The notes under the pieces: generated by a model
Database searches by the model: none
The model's input: only the letters and a program-made list of their open reading frames with translations
What the model was told of the DNA's origin: nothing
Position numbers and translations under genes: made by a program
Shown: positions 31,772 to 41,729 of the stretch, in pieces
Numbering within the stretch: position 1 is the first letter of the stretch
Layout: each line of letters begins with the position of its first letter
Source: Irpex lacteus
Lineage: Eukaryota > Basidiomycota > Agaricomycetes > Polyporales > Irpicaceae
Direction: 5' to 3'
DNA: 64,000 nt
Assembly: GCA_001986395.2 (NCBI GenBank)
Contig: MQVO02000029.1
Coordinates: 1 to 64,000 of the forward strand

Positions 31772-34200
31772 ATGGGTAGGTACCTGATACACGCAGCTGT
31801 CCTCGGATATATGGCGGAATAGCAGACACATACTGCATTATTAGCTGGGAAACGACTTGTTCTCTGTCTCCCTTCGCTTAGGTTCGTCCATAAGCACGGT
31901 CACCAGAGATATGCCCCACACTCTTAACGAAGTAGCTCAGCACAACAACGCGAAGTGAGTCACATACCATCGACTACTTTCTCTACAGCCGGTTTCACAC
32001 CTGGCCGGTCTGACCAATCATCAAGGTCTTGTTGGGTAATCATTAAGGACCGCGTTTACGATGTCACAGAATTCCTTTCTGTAAGTCATGCTCAGACTGA
32101 CGACACCATACATACCATAGGCTGACAGTGGCATAATACACCAGGAACATCCAGGAGGAGCAAAGATTATACTAAAGTACGCTGGGAAGGATGCTACAGC
32201 TGCATACGAACCCATTCACCCTCCGGACGCGTTGGATAAAAACCTACCCAAGCACAAACATCTAGGGCACATTGACACAGCTGGTGCTAAGCAGCTGCAG
32301 GATGTCCGAGAGAATAGGGAGAAGACCCAAGACGAGCTCCGCATGGAACAAGAACAAGCTCGAAAGAAACCGATCAGCCAGATTCTAAACGTGTCAGAGT
32401 TCGAGGTGGGCTATCTGAGTAGGATTGTTTGTGAGGGCGACGCTAATGCTCGCCCGTGCGTCTCAGGAAGCTGCTCGGAAAGTCGTGTCGTACAAGGCAT
32501 TCGCCTACTTTGCATCTGCCGCAGATGACGAAATCAGTACGCCTCTTAGCTCCGAGTCCTTGATTGTACTTGAAGCTCACATTGCATTCCCCGGACAGCT
32601 GTGCGTGAAAACGCGAGGGCATTCTCGAGATTTTACTTCCACCCTAGGGTTCTCCGCCGTCTTAGCGTGATAGACACCTCGACAACTATACTCGGTTACA
32701 AGTCTCCCATCCCGTTGTTCGTCAGTGGCGCCGCGCTTGCGAAGTTGGGGCACCCTCTCGGTATGCTGCTATATTCCATTTCAGCTAGACCATTTCGTCT
32801 GAATAGTACATCGTCCAATAGGCGAGGCGAACATAACGGTAGGAGCTGGACGTATGGGAATCATTCAAATGGTTTCTTCCAATGCCTCTCTCTCCTTCGA
32901 AGAAATCGCAAACAGTCGAGTCAACCCGGACCAGATACTCTTCTTCCAACTATACAAGAATAAGGACAACGCTAAAGCTGTAGAACGCATACGCGAGGCA
33001 GAGCGGTTGGGTTACAAGGCAATCTTCTTGACCGTAGATGCGCCTTTCATTGGCAACCGAGAGAGAGACCTCCGCGCTGCGTGGGAGCTTGAGGATATTA
33101 ATGCTGTTGTGAAGCAGAGTAAGGCAGATGCACCACTGACAAAGCAGCAGGTAGATGCTGTGGAAGAGGAGCTTGACGGTGACTTGGACGGGACTGTCGG
33201 CCAGAGTTTGGCCAACGACGACGTCGACATGACTTGGCAAGAGGTATTGAATCTCGTACGATCAGCAGAAAATAGAAGCAGCACTGAAAAGGCTCTCACA
33301 GACGATCCCATGGCTACGAAGTGTAACCAAACTACCCATCGTGTTGAAGGGCATCCAAAGCGTCCAAGTAAGCTTTACTATTCAAATCGTGCATTCATTC
33401 TCACAATTTGATGCGCTTCCTCATTCCATAGGATGCTGTCTTAGCTGCTGAGGCAGGTGTAGACGGTATTCTCGTGTCTAACCACGGAGGTAAGTCAAAG
33501 CATAAGGTTAAATGGGATCCATGCTCACCAAGGCATCATTCATGAAGGTCGCCAATTGGAATAGTAAGCTGCTGGTGTCACTCCCCTAGTATTCCGTGTT
33601 GCTGACGTCTGTAGTGCTCTGCCTTCGATCGAAGTCCTCTACAGGATTAGAAAACAGCGACCAGACCTGTTCAACAAATTAGAAAGTGCGTAAGCGCAGA
33701 AATCGTGTTCGAGAGTCTGAGCAAGACGCTGACAGTAGGTTCTTAATTGCCTATAGTATATCTGGATGGCGGTGTAAGACGTGGGACAGGTGCGTTGTTG
33801 AAGTGACCATAACTATCTTGTTCATGTCTAACTTGAACGTCTCAGATATCTTGAAAGCCGTATGTCTCGGCGCAAAAGCATGTGGCCTTGGTCGACCATT
33901 CCTCTATGCCCAAAGCGCACGTACCCGAGTTCTTCTCTCTTCCTTCAAACATTCTTACTGATGCATGGAATGCAAACGCACACAGGCATATGGTGCAGCC
34001 GGAGTCATCAAAGTCATACGGATCTTAGAACGTGAAGTGCTTCTTGGAATGAGAATGCTTGGTGCACGATCTGTCACCGAGTTAGTTCCTGAAATGGTGG
34101 GCATCCTTTTGTTCAACTTTGGTTGACCAGACGCTGTTTCTAACCATGAGTTGACCAGGTGGAAAGGGTCGATTGGGACGCTATATTTCCCAAGCTGTAA
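31772..34200 (+). CDS. CYB2: Flavocytochrome b2-type L-lactate dehydrogenase / FMN-dependent 2-hydroxyacid dehydrogenase
   Basis: Oxidises L-lactate or a related 2-hydroxyacid using FMN and passes electrons to a fused cytochrome b5. The b5 domain reads [20 protein letters not shown] then [20 protein letters not shown], with the haem-ligand HPGG. The FMN barrel includes [24 protein letters not shown], the [17 protein letters not shown] region, [32 protein letters not shown] (substrate/flavin Lys), the active-site SNHGGRQLE with His and Arg, [12 protein letters not shown] and [14 protein letters not shown]. The end, DWDAIFPKL, is preserved. About twelve exons fit. The start is either 31772 (joining an ATGG exon to the b5 domain) or the ATG at 31911. 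Neither gives a clear mitochondrial presequence, unlike yeast Cyb2, so location and substrate are open. Confidence 0.87.
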
Positions 34201-34344
34201 GCTCGGCTTAGACGAGTTCTTTATCAAGTGCTTTCCGGGTAGCCGTCTCGATCCTACGATGAGATTCTTGATTGTTGTATGTACACCAGACTATTCTGGA
34301 CTGGCTAGTACTGAATATATTCCACACTACGGAGCGGGATTAGC

Positions 34345-35673
34345 TCAGGGCTGAGTAGTCGGACCAGAGTCCTCAACATAGATGCCGCTGTAGTAGATGT
34401 CTGTTTCCGTGATTTGCTGAGTGGCACCATTCAAGGGCAATCGCAAGGCACCTGGAATAATGTAGCCGTAAGCATATGTCATTGTGCAAGCACGGCACTT
34501 GAACCCACCGATATGCCAGTCCGTGCCACCATTCCCGTTCAGGGAACCGGTATAAACCTTCGTGAGCGGGCTGCTTCCTGTAGAAACCCAGAGACCTCCA
34601 GGCGAGCCAGTCTCCAAAATGAAATTGTACTACAGCTTCGTGATCAGAAAACGGTTGTCTTTCGTACGTCAAAGAGGCTTGCAGCGTACGTACCCAGGTT
34701 CCCTTTACCGGTGTGACCGACCAGATACTCTTACCACCAGTGATGACCTGTAGGGTATCCGCTACCCCGCTTTGACCTGCGCATACGTTAGTTAGATAGG
34801 TACCGGCGGAAATCCGCGGTTTGCTTACCAGAGAGTTGGCCGTACTTGATGTCAGCAAAGTGACCCTCCCAGAATACGATCTGATGTACGTTGAACATGG
34901 CAATGCTAATCATACTAGGGCGTCCATGACCTTACCTGGTGCTCATATGCAGGATCTGCAAAGGGCCGATTAGAGATTGTAGTCACTCAAAGCAGTCAAT
35001 TGGCGCACCTGGCGGGTTTACAGTAGGAATTTGCAGCGAGACGTGGAAAAATCTGCGAGGAAAGGAATGTTCATGAGCGTCCACTTGCCGGTGTTATCAT
35101 AGAACCGATGTACAGATGACCTGAGAGCGAGTTGGTAGTTTGGGGCAACAGCTCAGTCCGAAGCATAGGACCGCCGTTCCAAGTAGAACTGGCGTTGATC
35201 TTCACTTTGACTCCTTGCTTTTCAGCGGTGGCTGATAACGCTCGTCAGATGTGGGGCACGCTAAATGCATCTGAGAACATGTCTTACTCGCTGGGTTCAT
35301 GAATTCACTTCCTAAAGTAACCCAAGATGATGCTTGTTCGCCCTATATACTTTGAAGGTAAGCATTCGTAGAGGAGTAGTTTACCGAAATCGTACGTGCA
35401 AGTTCCCCTATCAACGGCGTGCCATCCTTCAGTACCTCATTCCACAACGAAAAGATATCGAGCTTCTCACGTAAATATATGTTTGGTAGGAACCGACTTG
35501 ATTGCTCCAGCTCCACTTGTCGAAGTCGGCGGCAGTCCTACATGATGCAACGTCAGTATCTTTGTCTGATCATTCCATGTTGCTAATTACGAGTAATCTT
35601 GGAATCTGCCATCCCAGAGAACTGTGGCGGAGACATATGCAATGAAGGCAAGGGTGACAAGGAAGCTCTTCAT
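34345..35673 (-). CDS. Secreted GH131-like beta-glucanase
   Basis: Resembles fungal glycoside hydrolase family 131 proteins, single-domain beta-sandwich enzymes acting on beta-1,3/1,4/1,6-glucans. The signal peptide is MKSFLVTLAFIAYVSA. The mature protein begins TVLWDGRFQDYS, then AADFDKWSWSNQVGSYQTYI, QGVKVKINASSTWNGGPMLR, TELLPQTTNSL, YEHQIVFWEGHFADIKYGQL, GLWVSTGSSPLTKVYTG and GTDWHIGALRLP. It ends YYSGIYVEDSGPTTQP. The gene is split by about nine short introns. One at 34452-34508 is 57 nt and in frame, so the unspliced transcript would also read through with an insertion CRACTMTYAYGY. Length and signal peptide fit the family, and no binding module is attached. The assignment is from motif memory. 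Confidence 0.78.
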
Positions 35674-36071
35674 GGTGGGCGATTCGAGTGTCAATGTCCT
35701 CTAACGGCGAGTTCACTGCATATATCCTCTGGGACGGAATGGGGTGGACACAACTTCCGGGAATGAGCCGCATACGACTGATGCACATAGGCAACAGTTA
35801 TTGCTCATACATCGCGACTATATGGCTCTGCGCAAGAAGAGGTTAAAATTCGGACCGATGACCTGCCGCGACGAGTGAGCATGGCTTGCCGGGAGAGACT
35901 GAAGACTATGTCGGCAATATGCATCACCTACCTCGAGTCATGCCTTTGCACATGACATTGGAAATCAGAATTAGGATACCTATTCCGGTGGATGCAGACC
36001 ATCCCCATAATTGTGATGTGCTGAATGTCTAGCTCGCGTCACGACATATCACCAAATGCCCTGTGCCATCG
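35674..36071. promoter_or_regulatory. Upstream region of the GH131-like gene
   Basis: This is promoter and 5' leader sequence for the minus-strand GH131-like gene. A weak AT-rich element (rc GATATATG) lies about 45 bp before the start codon near 35717-35724. No carbon-control site is assigned. Confidence 0.35.
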
Positions 36072-36522
36072 TTACGGTTGTGTCAATCGGTTCCATTCCT
36101 CATTGTCTCCGTAGTACTCATGTTCGTCGACTTGATAACCCCACTGCTTCTTCCGTGAGATCCGCGTGACAGACTTTACTGAAGCTGACGTACCTGTCCT
36201 ACCTAAACGTGAACCGCAGTTGCTAAACACCGGGATGGAAGACGAGCAAGCTTTGATGCGGTCCAGGAATGACTGGTTGAAGTTCAACAACTTGAACACT
36301 TTCCCTTTCTGTCCTCGATGGGTAAAGGCGGAAGACTCCGCCCTTCCCCGCAAAATGACGTTCGAGATGTTTGTTACGTAATGCCGTGGACTAGATGAAC
36401 TGTAGACGCAAAAAGGCGCCGAAAGTAGCAGCGCACGGATCTCGTCTCAAGTCGCGGCTCTCCAGCTCTCCCTCCAACCTCCTCATCGTCTCCCTCAGCG
36501 AAAGCCTCGTCAATCTCATTCA
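36072..36522 (-). CDS. Possible short unrecognised gene
   Basis: Unrecognised and tentative. The minus strand has an ATG at 36520-36522 opening MNEIDEAFAEGDDEEVGG, an acidic protein-like start. A last segment reads SRKKQWGYQVDEHEYYGDNE, then EWNRLTQP with a stop at 36072. The middle stretch contains KVFKLLNFNQSFLDRIKACS. The Trp/Tyr/acidic composition of the end is unlike chance sequence. I could not find a convincing set of splice sites joining the parts. On the opposite strand a frame beginning TDFTEADVPVLPKREPQ is also open over 36166-36381, so at most one reading is real. It would be divergent from the gene at 36582. Confidence 0.25.
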
Positions 36523-36581
36523 TCGTCGTCGCAGTTACTCGCGTCGAACATCGCGGCACGCAGCCCAACACCTCGTAGTTG

Positions 36582-37795
36582 ATGTCGTCGTCGGGTCGAA
36601 ACACCCTCCATCGCCGCCGCTCACATTCCGCATCCTCGCCTCTCGCCTCCATCCGTCAATGCACAGGAGATAAATGGCGTCCATCACACAAGCGGGCAAG
36701 GCCTAGTGGTACTCGCAGCGCTTCACAGAGGCACGTCGCCTCTGATGGCTCTGTAGAAGGGCAAAGAGATAGCAAGAGAGTTCGCAGAGGCAGTTGGGTA
36801 AGTCTGGACGCTCCATCACAATTTGGGGGTAATGCTCATCTGCAACTCATGATCAGTCTCCTGTAAACGGATCGAAGGCGCCAGGTCTCTCTGGCTCCAG
36901 TCCCTTGTTTCGTGGCCAGCGGGCCTGCGATACACCCTCCTACTTGCCGACCACTGTTCCCTACACATCAGACGCGTTCGCCCTATACCCCCGTCAACAA
37001 CGACAATCCCAGTGGCCTCTTTCCTGCTCAGACCCGCAGGAAGCTGCGCACCATGCTTCATCAGCTACTGCTACCGAGACGCCAACTGAGCTTATGCAGC
37101 TACGGTCGAACGCCTTCTGGGAGCTACAACGGAGTATTGCCGAGAACGGGGAGGGCATGGTCATTCGTATGCGCGACTGGGAAGAAACCCACGCGCACGA
37201 ACCCATGAAACCCGAAGAACGTGACGCTGATACGTCCGGTCAGCTAAACCTGATGAAGAGGCCCTCCTTCAGTTCGGCCAACAGCGACTCCTTTGATGAA
37301 GATGAAGATGAGGTCCAAATCATAGAGGCTGGAAGCCCGGTGAAGAGCCCAGCTCTGCTGCCATCACCGTTCTCCCACTCTCATCGGAATGAAACACGCT
37401 CGGCCAGTGGCATGGACATGGACTGCGAGGACGAACTCAATTCCATCGGTGCCGATTCCATCTCCTCTCCAGAAGACGACAGCCCATATTTGACATCGAC
37501 TTGCATCTCAGACGAGGACTCTCCCAGCTCTCTGACTCTTACAGAGTCTTCCAACTCGTCACTCGCCTCCCTACCTTTACACTCCTACCCTCCGATTTCT
37601 ATCCCCGAGGAATGTTCGCTCTCCACCACGGGCGTTCCTACTTGCGTCTCGCCATCCGAAAAGGCTATTGCTGCGCTCACGTTAGTCATGGCTAACGGAG
37701 CCGGTAGTCTAAATGACTACGAAGCAGTACGAACTCTCGAAGAACCCCACATTGCTTCACTCGATGATCCTTTCGTCGGCGAGATGTGGCACTAA
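36582..37795 (+). CDS. Low-complexity, probably nuclear protein of unknown function
   Basis: Not recognised. Two exons, 36582-36797 and 36857-37795, give 384 residues. The N terminus is basic and Ser/Arg-rich (MSSSGRNTLHRRRSHSASS, then HKRARP and SKRVRRGSW), consistent with nuclear localisation signals. A central segment, ELMQLRSNAFWELQRSIAEN followed by GEGMVIRMRDWEE, looks helical and is the best candidate for a conserved core. It is followed by acidic and Ser-rich runs (SFDEDEDEVQIIE, SSPEDDSPY). The tail SPSEKAIAALTLVMANGAGS with DYEAVRTLEEP is again ordered-looking. The clean GTAAGT..CAG intron and continuous frame support a real gene. The function is unknown. Confidence 0.72.
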
Positions 37796-38353
37796 CTCAT
37801 CACCGTCCTCTGCGTCACATCTGTCCTAACACCCTCTCATTCGCATGGAACAATTTCCGCCTGTACATTGTCATCTCCATCTTCTTCTGGTTGCACCATA
37901 TTCATATTTCTGAAAGTCTATCGTCTGTACTCAAGAGTCGTCCGTTTTTAAGGCTTGCTGTATCATTGGGTTTCTTAACTTTTTGTCCCCATCTTGTTTT
38001 GTCCAACCGGAATTATAGTCGTATCGATAGCACTCATCATCCAACGAATCCTTCATTACAGGGCATACATCTTTATTACTTAGTGATAGTCAGCTATATT
38101 GTAAATTTGCTATATCAAGATATCGTGGTTTTCTCGTAGCATGTAATTATATCGAGCTCAAACCCTCGTGGACGTATTTGTAGAAACAGATCCATCCCCC
38201 AGGCCTTCAAAAGACGACAAACACTAGTGTGCTCAGAGCTGCATAATACGTGATTATCTGGCCTTGAGAGTTATCACAGCACTGAACGTAGGTACATACC
38301 CATGACTCCACAACCAAGAAGCATACGCACACCAAGCTAGGCGGTACCGTCAA
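37796..38353. other. Convergent 3' intergenic region
   Basis: AT-rich 3' UTR sequence lies between two converging genes (stops at 37795 and 38354). The open frame running from 37786 to 38139 is hydrophobic filler without a start context. I see nothing else. Confidence 0.45.
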
Positions 38354-40060
38354 TTATTCTACCTTTCCGTTCAGATTGACACGGCGTCGGCTTGTTTCTT
38401 GACTTTGTCTGAGTAGTCCAGAGCTGCCCTGAACCACAGAAGGTTTCTCGCCGGCTGTGTGTTTGTGTGGTTGGGCCGCAGTGCTCGCCTGGCTGGCATG
38501 CGCATCGCCACGACGATAAACCTTTCTCTTAGCACCCGCAGTTCTCTTACCCACGCCCATGAGCACAGCAATTTGCGTCTCCAAGTCTTGAACATTGTGC
38601 TCTGCCTCGAGTCGTCTTTCAACTTCTTGTCCCAGCCGTTCCTCCGCAGCGGCATGTAAGGACACTTCACGTTCGTATCGTGCTTCGCTTGCTGAACGAG
38701 CTGCACGCTCGGCGAGAAGCGCAGTTTTCATCGCTAAATTGACCTCTGTTAAGTTCAATTCCCTCAGGCTGATACTTTACTAAGGAAACTTACCTTCGAC
38801 CATGTACTTCATACCTGGTGGGAGGTATATCGACTTATCAAATGTTTTGTCCTCATAGTACTCGGATGCGATAGCACTGCGGGACGTGCGCACGAAGGGA
38901 AAGGACGAGAATTGTGGTATGTCGAGTAATTCGAAGTCGACAACATCAGAAAGCTCCTCACCCGCTGACGGCAACGACGCGTTATCTGTTGCGAGAGGAC
39001 TAAGGGGAAGTTCCACCTGATGAGGATTGCTGGAGAGTGAAAGGGCCAGCGGCGAGTCTAATACTCCCTGCTTACTTCTCCGCCTCTTGACGGGTCTAGA
39101 GCTTCCTGAGTCTATAGTCAGCCTTTTTCTGACATCCCTCAGCCCTTCAGGACTTGATTGCGACGCAACTTCGTCTGTGGCGAGCGTTGACTGTGTAGAT
39201 ACATCAGGCGTCGGCAGCATGGTCTTTGAACATATCGCCTCGTCCTCAGACGGAGACTGCGCTAGAACTATTTTGCGCGGTCTTCCACGCTTTCGCTTCT
39301 GAAGTGGCTGAGCAGGGGTAGAGATGTCATTCTCGGCTCCGTCTGGTCTTGAACTTGCTTCACTAGTAAGTTGTGCTGGGCATACTGAAACTGTTCGTGT
39401 GAGCATGAACCGATTCTATTGATGAGTACGCGAACACCGTGACTCACAGCTGGATTCTATCACGGAAGTAGATTCAGTTGTGCTAGTCTGAGGCGCAGGC
39501 TGTTTTCCTGATGGTATGCGATGAGAGGTCATTAATCGTCTATTTGGATCGAACGTAGCGGAGCACACTGACGTCTGGATGGCACAAGAACACAATCTAA
39601 ATATTGAATTAAATTTCAGCACGATATCGGTAAAATAATGATGACTGGACCTACCAAGGATAATCCTTCCTGAACCATGCGACGTACTAGTAGTAGACTG
39701 GGACATTGGTGGGCTGGTGTTGATTCCAATGCTGACTTTGTTCTCTGGACATTGTCAGGTTCAGTTCTCAGCAGGCAGTTCCATGAACTCCTCCGTATAA
39801 TCAAGCCAGGCCTCCAGGATTCTACTTACTGGTGGATGAAAGGTCGCCTCGAAATCTAGATACTTCCGGAGTGCTATGAGTTCTAGGTATGCTCATCAGT
39901 CCACTGCTGGAAGTTCTCGATTATCACTTCGACAATCTCAAGTTTTTCTGCTACTGGTTGGTCGACAGGCTTAGAATGTTCACAAGATTGCTGGTAGAAG
40001 AGAGTGCATATGAAACCCGTAAACGTGTTCGACGGTGAAGTTCAAGGACAGGCTGTCACA
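38354..40060 (-). CDS. AT-hook, coiled-coil protein of unknown function
   Basis: Not recognised as a known family. The C-terminal half is clear. An AT-hook, KRKRGRPRKIV (about 39270-39300), would bind the DNA minor groove. A basic segment SRPVKRRRSKQ follows, then an ordered stretch VVDFELLDIPQFSSFPFVRT and EYYEDKTFDKSIYLPPGMKYM. A coiled coil (LAERAARSASEARYEREVSL, about 38560-38740) leads to a basic tail. The N-terminal part appears to encode EKLEIVEVIIENFQQWTDE, then YLELIALRKYLDFEATFHPP, then LLLVRRMVQEGLSLIVFLCH. The two first pieces are in different frames and join if one A is missing near 39886. The start is unresolved, somewhere between about 39990 and 40196. Likely a nuclear DNA-associated factor; partner and role are unknown. 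Confidence 0.6.
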
Positions 40061-40278
40061 CTGTGTGACCGCGTAAGCTAAGCGATAATATGGGCGTCAA
40101 TATCTGACCAATAGTAACACCGGCCACAGTATCACCTACATGGGCTCGCAAAAGACATGCGCGTACTATATTGACATTAACGTAGCCAGGCCACATATAA
40201 AAATACATTACATCCAAGAGTAAAAGTTCCAAAAAAGACCATATCGATGTATATGACTGGGAAGTCCGCGAGCATGTA

Positions 40279-41096
40279 TCACAGAGCCGTGCCGAGTACT
40301 TTCATTGCTAGTGCCTTCAAGATTTGGGCCCTCTCATTTCCACCAAGTTCACCGAACACAGCCGCGACACTCTTGCCCTTTGCGTCGCGGATCGCACCTA
40401 ACCTATTACCGGCATACGCACCGACCATGAGGCCAGGTACGTTGGCGACAATGAATCCTATACCAGCACCACAAACTCCACCGGTCCACGACCACCAAGG
40501 GCCATGACGCTGTACTTCGGGACGTAAAAGCTAAACCACTCATGATAAGCATCTCTAGTTACGAATATTAGAGCCGGGAGGCGTACCTCTTCGAACACAT
40601 CACCGAACACGTTATCCGCGTCTGGACGTCCAGGCGGTGTTGCCCCTGCAGCACCGCTCCCTCCGAACATATTGGCGAACTGAGCAAAGAAGCTGGCCGA
40701 AGACGAAGCATCGGGCTCAGCCTCTCTGCGAGTACGGGTAGAATAAAGGCTGTCGTATTCCTTTCTTCGGGTTGGGTCTGAGAGTACATAGTATGCATCT
40801 GCAACAGCCTATGCATGCAATATCAGCAGGAAGGCCTCTGGCAATTAGAACTGGTATTGCAACGCACCTGGAATCTTTCGGTAGCAGCTTTCTTCTCTTC
40901 TTGCGTGGCATTCACAAGTCTATCAGGGTGTGTCCTATGTCGCTACACAGATTACTACAACTCTACACAAATTAATGAATGCTCGTTGCATCGCTCACCT
41001 CAAAGATTCCTTCTTGTACGCTGTCCGAATCTCCTCTGTTGTGGCGGTCTGTGGAACATTGAGAAAAGCGTAGTAATCTGGAAATGTTGAGGCCAT
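40279..41096 (-). CDS. J-domain (DnaJ-like) co-chaperone
   Basis: Class C J-protein that would stimulate an Hsp70 ATPase. The J domain is N-terminal (residues 6-75): DYYAFLNVPQTATTEEIRTA, YKKESLR, the essential HPD in THPDRLVNATQEEKKA, and AVADAYYVLSDPTRRKEYDS. A Phe/Ala-rich linker (FFAQFANMFGG) follows. The C-terminal half, from WWSWTGGVCGAGIGFIVANV through GLMVGAYAGNRLGAIRD, is glycine-rich and hydrophobic, perhaps a membrane-inserting hairpin. It ends KALAMKVLGTAL. Four exons fit. There is no zinc finger or ER signal. The architecture (J domain plus Gly-rich hydrophobic segment) resembles a group of small fungal J-proteins with unassigned Hsp70 partners. Confidence 0.86.
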
Positions 41097-41729
41097 GGCG
41101 TGGGGTAGTGGTGGTGGTGGTGAGAGGAGAAAACTAATAATATTCAGGCTCCCTTGAGCAGACAATGTCACAGAGCGGATCCAGAAGCCGCCGTGACGGT
41201 CTGAGCATCTCCCTCCGAGTTGGACTGCGCAGTGACGTGTGACGTCACCTGGAAACGTGTCCCGATCTTGGATTTCACGCGTCATGGCCATACTGGCGCT
41301 TATTGGGGGACTCGGATATAGTAGCATGGAGGTCTGGTTTGTATAATCCTGACGTGACTAGTAATGTACACCTATAGACAGCAGAACCAGGGTGATCGAG
41401 TAACACAACACATCGCCTCAATCGAGGCTCTAGTCACGATTGAGACAATCATGGAAGCACTCGGGCGATGTCTGAAGCAGTAGCACTAATAATACAATGG
41501 TTTAACGAAAACAAGGCAAATTTGCAGCAAGAAAATGTACGAAACTAGTGCACTAAAAAGTATAAATGGCACTAGATCGTTGCATACGCATAAAAGGCAC
41601 GGTGAAAACCACTAAACGAAGAAAAGAGGGAACGAACAGTCCGAACGGAGAAAAGGTGTTTTCTATGTGATAAGCCCATCCCGAAAGGAAGATAAAGTGC
41701 ACTCGTTACCGCATCAGGGTCACGTATCT
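41097..41729. other. Promoter of the J-protein gene and 3' region of the membrane-protein gene
   Basis: These 633 bp separate two minus-strand genes. The stretch is AT-rich around 41460-41660, which suits a 3' UTR. No further gene or RNA is visible. Confidence 0.4.

Noticed and set aside
39985..40025. 34-nt GT..AG intron in the AT-hook gene
   Set aside because: Much shorter than any other intron in the window; an unresolved upstream exon or another base contraction is more likely.
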